A stretch of DNA of 64,000 nt from Paenibacillus phoenicis (GTDB lineage: Bacteria > Bacillota > Bacilli > Paenibacillales > Paenibacillaceae): positions 4,101,001 to 4,165,000 of the forward strand of contig NZ_JAYERP010000001.1 in assembly GCF_034718895.1 (NCBI RefSeq). The letters run 5' to 3'. A program made the position numbers and the translations under genes. Of this stretch, positions 1 to 8,606 are shown in pieces. Each line of letters begins with the position of its first letter. Position 1 is the stretch's first letter. The notes beneath the pieces were generated by a model that made no database searches, was not told the origin of the DNA, and saw nothing but the letters and a program-made list of their open reading frames with translations.

Positions 1-1
1 A

Positions 2-43
2 TACTTAGGTGTGGTGGATCAACATCCAAACGGGAGGATTTAA
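2..43 (+). CDS. 3' end of an upstream gene, probably jetB (partial)
   Basis: The frame is open from the left edge and encodes about 13 residues before a TAA at 41-43, three bases ahead of the next start codon. In type II Wadjet operons the gene preceding jetC is jetB (DUF2398 family), so this is likely its C-terminus. The stretch is too short to recognise by sequence; the assignment rests on tight spacing and operon order only. Confidence 0.35.
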   Translation, partial: YLGVVDQHPNGRI

Positions 44-46
44 CTG

Positions 47-3000
47 GTGGAACAGCAAATGGTGGAGCAGGAAAGCGGTCTGAGAGCGGACGGGGCTTCC
101 GGTCAAGGCGGCCGAGCGGCCGCAAGGTGGCAGATGCATCGCGTCGGGATTTTGAATTTCTGGTATTACGATGAAGAGGAATTTCAACTCGAGGAAGGCC
201 GGCTGATCTTGCGCGGCGCCAACGGGTCGGGCAAGTCGGTTACAATGCAAAGCTTCCTGCCGCTCGTGCTGGACGGCGACAAGCGGGCGCACCGGCTTGA
301 CCCGTTCGGTTCGCGGGACCGCCGCATCGAGTATTATTTGCTTGGCGAGGAGGACGGCGGTAAGACGGATACGACGGGCTACTTATGGATGGAATTCAAG
401 CATGGTGCGACCGGAGCGTACAGAACGGTAGGCATCGGGCTGCGGGCGAGAAGAAACGCGGCCCAGGTGCAGTTCTGGGGGTTTTTGCTGGAGGATGGGC
501 GGCGCATCGGGCGTGACTTCTGGCTTTACGACCGTAATGGATGGCTGGAGGACGGCGTACGCATTCCTCTCGACCGCAAGGAACTGGAAGCGAAGGTGGG
601 AACGGGCGGCCAGGTCGTTTTGGATCAGAAATCGTATCAGGATATGGTGAACAAGCATATTTTCGGGTTCGCGGATACGGATGCTTATCAGGACTTGCTC
701 CAACTCATGATTCAGTTGCGGAGTCCAAAGCTGTCCAAGGACTTCAAGCCGTCGGCGATCTATGAGATTCTCCATCAGGCGCTGCCGCCGTTGATGGAGG
801 AGGAGCTGCGGCCGTTGTCAGAGGTGCTGGAGGACATGGACCAAATGACCGACCGGCTGGACGAACTGAAGCGGCATCGCGCCGAGATGGTGAAGCTGCA
901 GGAGCGGTACGATTTTTACAACAAGCATGTGTTGTATACGAAATCTGAGGACATGTTGGAGGCCAAAGCTGCTTATGATGAAGTCGCTGCCAGAGTAAGA
1001 AGGTCCGAAGAGACGCTGGCGCAAGCGGAGGCGGAAAAGGCGGGGGCTGTGACAGAGCGCAGCGGCATCCAGAACCGGTTGCAGGAGATTGCCGTCGAGC
1101 GCGAATTGTTGGAGAAGCATGAAGCTATCGGCAAGCAACGGGAGTATGAGGCGGCCGCGGCGGCTTTGGCGGACACGGAAAAGCAGTTGGAACGCGCAAA
1201 GGAAAAAGCGGGCAAGGCCCGCATAAAGCAAGAGCAACTTGAGCGCGGGCTGCAGGAGGCCGAAGCCAAGCGGGACACCGCCGAACGGGAGCAACGGGAA
1301 CTCCTGAACGAGTTGGAGGCGATTGCGGGCGACATGGAGTTTGCCGGGCATGTCGTATATCACCGGTATTGGACAGCGAACGTGCCGGTGGATGATCTGT
1401 GGAAAGAGGCGTGGCGAAAAGATCTGCGCACGCATCGCGATGCTGTGGAACGGGGCCTGGCCAAGGCGGCGGAGGAAAAAATGGCGGCTGCGCTGGTCAA
1501 GGAAAGCGAAATCGAGTTGGGTGAAGCGAGCCGAGCGCGGGATGAGGCGGAGCGCGAGCGCGGCGAGCGGGATAAGCGGTTTGCTGACAGCAAGGAGGCG
1601 TTTAAGGACGAGATTGTCGCCTGGCAAAGCGGGCTACGGCAACTGCCTTTTAATGAGGAGGCGCTGCGCGAGACGTTTGGGGCGCTACGCGAGTACGGAC
1701 TGGAGCAGACCTCGCTGGAGCCGGTGCGGGGGCCGCTGCTGGACCGGTACGAAGCGGCCCGGGATCGTTTGGTGGCCCGCCGGCTCGATATGGAGAAGCA
1801 GCGGAGGGATTTGTTGGCGGAGCGCTCGAGCTTGCAGGAAGAGAAGCGCGGCTGGGAGCAAAGTCGGGAGCCGGAACCCGGGCGCAGCACAGCACGTGCG
1901 AAATTCCGCGAAGCTAATGCAGAGCGAGGCGGGGCGCCGCTCTTCGCTGCGTGCGATTTCCGGCCGCACGTAGGCGATGACACCAAGGCGCGGATCGAGG
2001 AAGCGCTGGAGCGTTCGGGGTTGCTTGATGCCTGGCTGTCCCCGGACGGCCGGGTGCAGGAGTGTGGCAATGACGATGAAGAAGCCTGGATCGTACCTCG
2101 TCCGCAGGAATTCGGCTATACGCTGGCGGACATGTTGGTTGCCGATCCACCAGAGGGAAGCGGGCTCACGGCCGCGGCGATCGATGCGGTACTGCGCAGC
2201 TTTTTGTGGGACGAGGAAGGCGGCCTACTGGATGACGGCGACTGGAGCGGCATGATCGCAGCCGACGGCTCTTACCGGCTTGGCCCGCTCGCCGGGAAGG
2301 CGGCGGTGAAGGAGCGGGCGGAGTATATCGGCAAGGAGACGCGCCGCCGTACCCGCATGATGGAAATTGCCCGGCTGGGCGAGGCGATCGCCAGATTGGA
2401 CGCCGTGCTGCGTGAGCTGGACGAACGGCTTGCCGGTCAGGAGGCAGCGGAAAGGCAGTTGGCGGTAGAGCGCGAGCTTTTTCCCGGCGGGGCGGACCTG
2501 GCTGGAGCCCTGCGCGAACTACAGGCAGCGGATTATCGGCTGCAGGCTGCGGCCCGGCAGGAAGCGCAGGCCAATGAGCGGTTCAAGGCGAAGTCGGCGC
2601 AGTGGCGCGAACTGCAGCGAGAGTTGGTAGAGCTGACCGCGAACTGGACCCGGTTGAAACGCGAGCCGGATCTTGCGGCGGCGGTTAACGCCTTGCGCGA
2701 TTATGAAGCGTCGCTTTCGGACCTGCATTCCGCCTGGCGGCAGTACAGGGACGCTCACGCGTCTTGGGAGCGGTTCAAGGATGAGTTGGACGCTTTGATC
2801 CTGGAACTGGAGGATGAAGAAGCACTGGCGGAAGAGCTCGGCGAGCGGCAGCGGGATCAGCGCGCTCAGGTGGATACGTTGCGGAGGCTGATCGAGGAGT
2901 TAGGGTTGGCCGATGTTGCGCGGAGGCTGGAGGAACTGAAGCGCGAGCAATCTGCGTTACTTGTCCGCTTCAAAGAACAGGAGCGGCTGCTCGATGCGGC

Positions 3001-4252
3001 TAAAGACAAGGCATCCCGGGCGGAAGCACAGCTGGTGCTGCTGCGGGAGCAGGCAGAAGTGCTGCACGTCGAGTTGGAACGAATGCTGGAGCAACTGCTA
3101 GCAGAGCTGCGCCAAGGTCTGGTTGACGAGTGGCGGAGCGTAGCGACTGAGGCGGATACAGCGAACGCGGCGAACTCGGCCGCAGCCACAACTCGGGCAG
3201 TTTTCCTGCAGACCTCTGCCAAAGAAATTCTGCGGCAATACGAACCCTTGTTTACCGGGCGTAATGCCGAAAACATCGTTAACCGTTTGTTGGAGCAGTT
3301 TAATGCCGCGCGCATGCTGCTGACGGAGTATGTGCTGGAGACGGTTGCGGATGAAACAACCGGACGTTTGTTGCTGCTTTCCATGCGTAACCCCCGCCAG
3401 CCGCTGCCGCCGCAGGCGTTGCTGGAAGAACTCGAACAGCAGGAAGCGGAGCAAAGCGCTTTGTTAAGTGAGAAAGACCGCGAACTGTATGAGGAAATCA
3501 TTCTCCGCAGTGTTGGCAAAGCGATCCGGCAGCGAATTCACCGTGCGGAGCAATGGGTGCGGGAAATGAACAAGCTAATGGAGGAGCGAGACACATCAAG
3601 CGGTCTTCGCTTGAAGCTTGAGTGGCAACCTAAAGTCGCGGCGGGGGAACAGCAACTCGATGTCTCCGACCTGGTCGAACTGTTGAAGCGGGATTCTCAT
3701 AGGCTGCGCGAGGACGAAATCGACGCGATGATCGAGCATTTTCGTGGGCAAATCGTCAGCGCAAAACAGGCAGCCCAGGAGGAGCAGGAATCGCTGCGTC
3801 AACATCTCTACCAAGTGCTAGATTATCGCAACTGGTTCCAGTTTGAACTGAAATACAAAAAAGGTGAGCAGATTGGTTACCGTCCGCTCACCGATGCGCG
3901 CTTCAACGTGCTGAGCGGGGGCGAAAAGGCAATGGCCATGTATATTCCGCTGTTCGCCGCCACATGGTCGCGGTATTCCGACGCGAGAACCGACGCGCCG
4001 CGGCTTATTTCTCTTGACGAAGCGTTCGCGGGCGTGGATGAGGAGAACATGCGGGATATGTTCAAGCTGCTGACGGATATGGGCTTCGACTATATGATGA
4101 CCTCCCAGGTGCTGTGGGGTTGCTACGATACGGTTCCAAAGCTGGCGATTTATGAGATTTACCGGCCGAAGGACGTCGATTTCGTTACCTTGTTCCGCTA
4201 CCGTTGGAATGGCAAAATCAAGGAATATATAGAAAGCGGTGCAGAAGAATGA
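47..4252 (+). CDS. jetC: Wadjet type II SMC-like ATPase JetC (TIGR02680 family)
   Basis: A 1401-residue SMC/MukB-like ATPase. Walker A (GANGSGKS) lies at about residues 57-64, preceded by the family-typical HRVGILNFWYYDEE stretch. A very long charged, Glu/Arg/Ala-rich coiled coil follows. The ABC signature LSGGEKAMAMY is near residue 1288 and Walker B LISLDEAFAGVD near 1318. This split-nucleotide-site layout and length fit the TIGR02680 proteins of type II Wadjet, which with JetA, JetB and JetD recognise and cleave circular plasmid DNA. The GTG start is chosen because GGGAGG sits about eight bases upstream; a later ATG (residue 30) is possible. The start follows the preceding stop by three bases and the stop overlaps jetD by ATGA, so the genes are co-translated. 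Family assignment is recognition of motifs and operon partner, not a database search. Confidence 0.9.
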   Translation: MEQQMVEQESGLRADGASGQGGRAAARWQMHRVGILNFWYYDEEEFQLEEGRLILRGANGSGKSVTMQSFLPLVLDGDKRAHRLDPFGSRDRRIEYYLLGEEDGGKTDTTGYLWMEFKHGATGAYRTVGIGLRARRNAAQVQFWGFLLEDGRRIGRDFWLYDRNGWLEDGVRIPLDRKELEAKVGTGGQVVLDQKSYQDMVNKHIFGFADTDAYQDLLQLMIQLRSPKLSKDFKPSAIYEILHQALPPLMEEELRPLSEVLEDMDQMTDRLDELKRHRAEMVKLQERYDFYNKHVLYTKSEDMLEAKAAYDEVAARVRRSEETLAQAEAEKAGAVTERSGIQNRLQEIAVERELLEKHEAIGKQREYEAAAAALADTEKQLERAKEKAGKARIKQEQLERGLQEAEAKRDTAEREQRELLNELEAIAGDMEFAGHVVYHRYWTANVPVDDLWKEAWRKDLRTHRDAVERGLAKAAEEKMAAALVKESEIELGEASRARDEAERERGERDKRFADSKEAFKDEIVAWQSGLRQLPFNEEALRETFGALREYGLEQTSLEPVRGPLLDRYEAARDRLVARRLDMEKQRRDLLAERSSLQEEKRGWEQSREPEPGRSTARAKFREANAERGGAPLFAACDFRPHVGDDTKARIEEALERSGLLDAWLSPDGRVQECGNDDEEAWIVPRPQEFGYTLADMLVADPPEGSGLTAAAIDAVLRSFLWDEEGGLLDDGDWSGMIAADGSYRLGPLAGKAAVKERAEYIGKETRRRTRMMEIARLGEAIARLDAVLRELDERLAGQEAAERQLAVERELFPGGADLAGALRELQAADYRLQAAARQEAQANERFKAKSAQWRELQRELVELTANWTRLKREPDLAAAVNALRDYEASLSDLHSAWRQYRDAHASWERFKDELDALILELEDEEALAEELGERQRDQRAQVDTLRRLIEELGLADVARRLEELKREQSALLVRFKEQERLLDAAKDKASRAEAQLVLLREQAEVLHVELERMLEQLLAELRQGLVDEWRSVATEADTANAANSAAATTRAVFLQTSAKEILRQYEPLFTGRNAENIVNRLLEQFNAARMLLTEYVLETVADETTGRLLLLSMRNPRQPLPPQALLEELEQQEAEQSALLSEKDRELYEEIILRSVGKAIRQRIHRAEQWVREMNKLMEERDTSSGLRLKLEWQPKVAAGEQQLDVSDLVELLKRDSHRLREDEIDAMIEHFRGQIVSAKQAAQEEQESLRQHLYQVLDYRNWFQFELKYKKGEQIGYRPLTDARFNVLSGGEKAMAMYIPLFAATWSRYSDARTDAPRLISLDEAFAGVDEENMRDMFKLLTDMGFDYMMTSQVLWGCYDTVPKLAIYEIYRPKDVDFVTLFRYRWNGKIKEYIESGAEE

Positions 4253-5700
4253 GCGGCGGGCGGATGAACGATCGTTCAGATCAGGCGGCCAAAGCCCGGG
4301 ACTATTTTTCTCGTCCCGGGTTCAAGAGAATGCTCGAAGCCGTCTGGAAGCGATACGCCAGTCTGGAGAAGGCGGGCGGGCACGCCGTCATCAGTAGATC
4401 TACTGCAGCGGAATGCGAGGCGATCAATACCTTTTTTGGCTGGTACAAAAAACCGGGGGACGATATCCGAGTACCACTTGCGGATTTTGAACAGGAATTG
4501 CTGGAATCGGCATTTACCTTCACGATTACCGAACTTCATGAAGTCCTGACCGGCGAGCCGCTGCGAACCAAATCGGATCGGGAATTGCTGGCGATGCAGG
4601 AGTGGGGGAGGTTGTTTGAGACCCTGGAAGCCCAGTTTGCGGAGCAAGGAACGCCACTCCAGCCGGCTGTGGCGGAATGGTTAAGTGGTTTGCGCCACGG
4701 CCGTGCAGCCGGTTACCGCACCTTGCGTGAGCTGTGGCGCGCTGCTCCCGAGACGGCGCAAAGAGAGCTGGCGAGTGCCACATGCGCGTGGAACCTGCTG
4801 CTTGCGGGGGATGCAACAGCAGGTTTGGGCGAGAACGGTAGCCCACCATCAGCTGTCCGCCTACCGGTGCTGGCCGCGCAAACTACCGGCGATCCGCATG
4901 CGCTGGACCGGAACGTCCCGGCAGGGCGGCTGCTGTTCCAGGCCTTACGCTCCAAGGAGCTTGGGAAGCAGTTTGCCGAAACGGATCAAACTGACCCATC
5001 AGATCCCGAGGCGATACCCGGCTTGTCATCCGGAGTGGATACCTTGGAGGCGCGGGAGATTTACCGCAGCGCGGGAATTTTTGATGACGACATATCTTCT
5101 CTCGTTCATATTTATTGCCCTTGGGACGGCGGTAACGGGCCATATGTTTTATCGTTAAGGCAAGTTGAGATAACCAGCGTGCTTTCTCCGATCACCGATT
5201 TTTATGTGGTAGAGAATCCAGCGGTATTTTCCACTTTGGTTGATTTGAATGAAGCCAATGAATCCGCCTATACTGCGGGACCGATGCTAGTTTGCACCAG
5301 TGGACCGGCAAGCGCAGCGGCATTGCGCCTGATCGATCGTTATTTGGAGGAAAACCTGGTTTCCGGCCACCTATATTACTCTGGTGATTTTGATGTTAAA
5401 GGGATTTCGATCGGAAATGTTCTGGCTTCCCGTTATGGGGACCGATTTACCGCCTGGCGTTTTAACCGGGAAAGTTACATGGAGGGGTGTGCCTTGGCGC
5501 TTCCCAATGGCGTAACCTTATCAACAGAAGAGCGGCTTCGTTTGGCTAAGATGCAGGCCATTTGGGATAACTCGCTGTGCAACACGATGCGCGATGTAGG
5601 ACGTAAGCTATTTCAAGAGCAAATAATCGTAAATTTGATCAATGATTGGCGAAAAGCGGTCATAGGAGGGGAGATCGGCGGCCGTTTGCATTCCAAATGA
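4249..5700 (+). CDS. jetD: Wadjet type II TOPRIM nuclease subunit JetD (TIGR02679; DUF3323/DUF2399)
   Basis: A 483-residue protein matching the TIGR02679 family, with an N-terminal DUF3323-like half and a C-terminal DUF2399 TOPRIM-like half. The TOPRIM acidic residues are visible as the Glu in VVENPAVF (near residue 319) and the DxD in YSGDFDVKG (near 376). In Wadjet systems JetD is the subunit that cuts DNA after the JetABC motor has sensed a closed circle. The ATG overlaps the jetC stop as ATGA; an in-frame ATG 15 bases later is an alternative, while a longer upstream ORF start inside jetC has no ribosome site. No terminator is evident after the stop. The operon looks intact on this side, with catalytic residues present, so the system may be functional if jetA and jetB exist to the left. 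Confidence 0.88.
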   Translation: MSGGRMNDRSDQAAKARDYFSRPGFKRMLEAVWKRYASLEKAGGHAVISRSTAAECEAINTFFGWYKKPGDDIRVPLADFEQELLESAFTFTITELHEVLTGEPLRTKSDRELLAMQEWGRLFETLEAQFAEQGTPLQPAVAEWLSGLRHGRAAGYRTLRELWRAAPETAQRELASATCAWNLLLAGDATAGLGENGSPPSAVRLPVLAAQTTGDPHALDRNVPAGRLLFQALRSKELGKQFAETDQTDPSDPEAIPGLSSGVDTLEAREIYRSAGIFDDDISSLVHIYCPWDGGNGPYVLSLRQVEITSVLSPITDFYVVENPAVFSTLVDLNEANESAYTAGPMLVCTSGPASAAALRLIDRYLEENLVSGHLYYSGDFDVKGISIGNVLASRYGDRFTAWRFNRESYMEGCALALPNGVTLSTEERLRLAKMQAIWDNSLCNTMRDVGRKLFQEQIIVNLINDWRKAVIGGEIGGRLHSK

Positions 5701-5990
5701 AGTGCGCAATATCATGCAACGGATGTACAGAATTAAGCTGGACATTTATGAGCGATATGACGTTAAAGTGAAAGCTGTAAATGTATTCTTCTTAAGACCG
5801 GTGCTGTGGTTCTGTCTAGGAGCTGCCTCGTGCTGGTCTTATTTTTGTTTTCTGTTCTTTATTCCCATTTCTCGCGCCAACCCTGCATTCCTGTCCATAT
5901 CGAGCACAAAGGACGTTCTCATTTCGGCACCGATCCCGTATGCTTAAAGTAACTTTGGTGTGGACAAGGACGGAAAGGAAGGTGATCTGC
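5701..5990. other. Intergenic region without a convincing gene
   Basis: About 290 bases between jetD and the AraC-type regulator. An 81-codon open frame starts at 5702 but has no clear ribosome site, an unnatural Cys/Phe/Trp-rich translation and no recognisable domain, so I do not call it. The only supported signal is the AAGGAAGG ribosome site at 5976-5983 that serves the next gene. Confidence 0.5.
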
Positions 5991-8297
5991 TTGGGGAAGA
6001 ACAAGATCAATCTGCTGACCAAGCTGTTGATTTCCTATTGGCTTGTGCTGCTGTTTCCGGTGCTGATCATTTTGTTCTATTATTATCCGCAGTCGGCGAC
6101 GGCGGTGAGAGCGAAGGAAATGGATTGGAACGCTCATATCACGGAGCAGTTCATGACGTCGATGGACACGTTCACGCGATATGTGTACAATCTGCCGTTC
6201 GAGCTGGCGCAGAATCGGGAGTTCCGGCTGTACCAGGCGGAGGAGAGCGATTACCAGCGGGTGCTAATTGCGAATGAAATGAAAAAATACAACGCCACCG
6301 ATGCCTTCATTTACAACACCCTGCTCTATGTGCGAAACATCGGCATGTTATTCTCCAAAACTGGAAGCGCATACAGTTTGGAGGATATGGCCACTCCCGG
6401 GATCGGCTTCACCTATGAGGATTGGCAACCCGCCTATATGAAGGAGACGTTGAACACGTTGGACGCGCCTCTCGTCCGGCCGGTGGAGGAGATCGTCATT
6501 CCCGGCAACAACCGGGTGCGGATGCTGACCTTTCTGCAGCCGTTGCCGGTCGGCGGGTCCCATTCCCCCGGCGTGGTGATGATCCTGGTTCGGGAGGATA
6601 CGATTCTCCGCATGATGCGATCGGTGTCCGAGCACTATCTCGGAGACTTTTTTATCCTCGACGGGCAGGGCCAGCCGTTGGTCGCTTCAAACGGTTCGCT
6701 GTACCGGAGCTCGGACGATCTGCCGAGTCTGGTGGAGCGAATGGAGCGGGAGAACGGCGGCGATCCCGTCTCCGGCATCCACCAAATCAACGGCACAACG
6801 TATATCGTCTCCTATGCGGTTTCGGACAAAAACGGCTGGAAATACGTCAGCCTGCTTCCGCTAACGGAATCGCTGCAGGATTTGCGCGCGATCCAGTTGA
6901 AAACCGCGCTGCTGGTCGGCTTCATCCTCCTGCTGGAGGTTATCGTGATTTACGTCTCGATCCGCAACAATTACCACCCGATCAAACGGCTGGTGGAGTT
7001 TGCCACCGGCTTGTTCGAGCCGCAGGAGCAAAAGCCGATGAACGAGCTCGAGACGCTCCGCTATACGCTTAGCGGCTTATCCGCCGCCAACAGCCGGCTG
7101 GACGAGGAAGTGAAGGGGACGCTTCCCTTGATGCGGGACAACCTGCTGCTCGAGCTGGTGAACGGACACTTCCTCGCTTGGGAGCCGTTCGCGAAGGAGG
7201 CGGCAAAGGTTGGGATCGGCCTGGACGGGCCGCTCCTTACGGTGGCCGTTATTTCCTGCGAAGCCGGAACGGAAGCGGCGGAGCGGATCTGGGGCGCTTG
7301 CCGAAGCGAAGAAGAGCGGTTTCCCGCAGGCGTGAAGGGGTATTTTTTCAAAAGCATCTATCACCACGAAATCGTGCTGGTCTGCGCCCATGGCGAGAAT
7401 TTTGCACTCAAAGCGCATTTGGCGCGGCTGCAAGAGGAACTTCAGCGGCAGGCGGACGAAGTTGAAGATGATGGCGCCGGAGGAGGCCGGGCCATTATCG
7501 GCATCGGTCGTCCTGGCGAAGGGCGGAATCCCCAGGCCGCGCATGTTTCCTATTTGCAAGCGCAGCGCACAGCGGAGCAACTGAGGCTTCGCGGCGACAG
7601 CGCCTTGCTATGCTACGACGAGTTCGAAACGCCGTCAGCCGGGACGGTATCCTATTTCGCCGAGCTGCTGCAATCCCTGGAGCTGGCTATTCTGAAAAAC
7701 GAAGCTGCTCAGGTGGAATCCCTGATTGAACGGCTCGCCGGTTACCTTAGCGGCAACGGGATGTCGCCGCACATGCTGCGCAGCGTGTACTTGAACACGG
7801 CCAGCGTGATCTTCAACGGGCTTCAGCGGTTCCGTCAGGACGACCAGAGTCTGCTGCGCCTGACCGACGCCGCGTTTGGGCCCCGCTACACGCTGGAGCA
7901 AATGGCCGGAATCTTGCGGGAGAGCGGGGACAAGCTGTGCGAGATGATCCGTGAGACGGTGCCCCAAAGCCGTATGGCTTCCCGGGAGGAATTGCTCGCA
8001 GCACTTGAAGAGATGGGCACGGACCCGAATTGTTCCCTGCAGCTAATGGCTGACTATTTCAGCATGTCGGCGTCTAACTTTAGCCATTATTTCAAGAAAA
8101 CGGTAGGCCAGAACTTCAAGGAGACGCTCGACCGGCTGCGCATCCGGCAAGCTGCACGTTTATTACGGGAAAGCGAAGAGACCCTGGAGGCAATTGCTGC
8201 CCAGTGCGGATATACCAACCTCTCCAGCTTTATCCGCTCCTTCAAGAAGATTCTGGGCACCACCCCTGGCCAATATCGGCAAACCCACAAAGGCTAA
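5991..8297 (+). CDS. Membrane-anchored AraC-family transcriptional regulator
   Basis: A 768-residue regulator of the large Paenibacillus-type AraC group. Two transmembrane segments (about residues 7-33 and 304-324) flank an extracytoplasmic sensor region of about 270 residues. A cytoplasmic region follows, and an AraC/XylS double helix-turn-helix occupies about residues 680-765, with the typical FSHYFKKTVG and CGYTNLSSFIRSFKK elements. Such proteins sense an extracellular ligand and activate adjacent sugar-transport genes; here the target is presumably the ABC importer that follows. The start is a TTG with AAGGAAGG eight to nine bases upstream, placing the first membrane helix right at the N-terminus; the ATG at 5940 has no ribosome site. 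The substrate cannot be told from sequence. Confidence 0.88.
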   Translation: MGKNKINLLTKLLISYWLVLLFPVLIILFYYYPQSATAVRAKEMDWNAHITEQFMTSMDTFTRYVYNLPFELAQNREFRLYQAEESDYQRVLIANEMKKYNATDAFIYNTLLYVRNIGMLFSKTGSAYSLEDMATPGIGFTYEDWQPAYMKETLNTLDAPLVRPVEEIVIPGNNRVRMLTFLQPLPVGGSHSPGVVMILVREDTILRMMRSVSEHYLGDFFILDGQGQPLVASNGSLYRSSDDLPSLVERMERENGGDPVSGIHQINGTTYIVSYAVSDKNGWKYVSLLPLTESLQDLRAIQLKTALLVGFILLLEVIVIYVSIRNNYHPIKRLVEFATGLFEPQEQKPMNELETLRYTLSGLSAANSRLDEEVKGTLPLMRDNLLLELVNGHFLAWEPFAKEAAKVGIGLDGPLLTVAVISCEAGTEAAERIWGACRSEEERFPAGVKGYFFKSIYHHEIVLVCAHGENFALKAHLARLQEELQRQADEVEDDGAGGGRAIIGIGRPGEGRNPQAAHVSYLQAQRTAEQLRLRGDSALLCYDEFETPSAGTVSYFAELLQSLELAILKNEAAQVESLIERLAGYLSGNGMSPHMLRSVYLNTASVIFNGLQRFRQDDQSLLRLTDAAFGPRYTLEQMAGILRESGDKLCEMIRETVPQSRMASREELLAALEEMGTDPNCSLQLMADYFSMSASNFSHYFKKTVGQNFKETLDRLRIRQAARLLRESEETLEAIAAQCGYTNLSSFIRSFKKILGTTPGQYRQTHKG

Positions 8298-8409
8298 GCA
8301 TTCGTATCTATTTCTTTTTGAACTGGAGCCAGATCGGCGTTTTTTGAATATTTACAAAATTTGAATCGGGTTGAAAAGCCCGGTCCCGCAGTCTGGCTGA
8401 TGACCCTAA

Positions 8410-8423
8410 AGTAATCGCTTTCA
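8410..8423. promoter_or_regulatory. cre-like catabolite repression box
   Basis: The 14 bases AGTAATCGCTTTCA match the CcpA-site consensus TGWAARCGYTWNCW at 12 of 14 positions. It lies in the 309-base gap ahead of the binding-protein gene. No clear sigma-A promoter could be placed relative to it. Confidence 0.4.
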
Positions 8424-8552
8424 AAAAATGAAAATTGGTCCAAAACCGCCCGTTTACGCAGCTTGGCATTGCCCGTTAAAGTCTATGGTGCCTGGATTGG
8501 CCAGGCAAGGCAAAGACGGCGGCAGCCATCGTAGACGGAATCCGCGAAGAAA

Positions 8553-8566
8553 TGTGAACGCTTTCG
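8553..8566. promoter_or_regulatory. second cre-like box upstream of the binding-protein gene
   Basis: TGTGAACGCTTTCG matches the cre consensus at 12 of 14 positions and lies 41 bases before the start codon. Together with the box at 8410-8423 it suggests CcpA repression of this sugar transport operon. Binding is inferred. Confidence 0.45.
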
Positions 8567-8606
8567 TACACGGCCGCCGCTCAAATCTAATTTGGGGGGA
8601 AAGGGA

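Noticed and set aside
818..1627. Long minus-strand frame inside jetC
   Set aside because: Shadow of the GC-rich coding strand; low-complexity Leu/Arg/Pro composition and no ribosome site.
5702..5947. 81-codon plus-strand frame after jetD
   Set aside because: No clear ribosome site and an odd Cys/Phe/Trp-rich translation without domains; probably chance.
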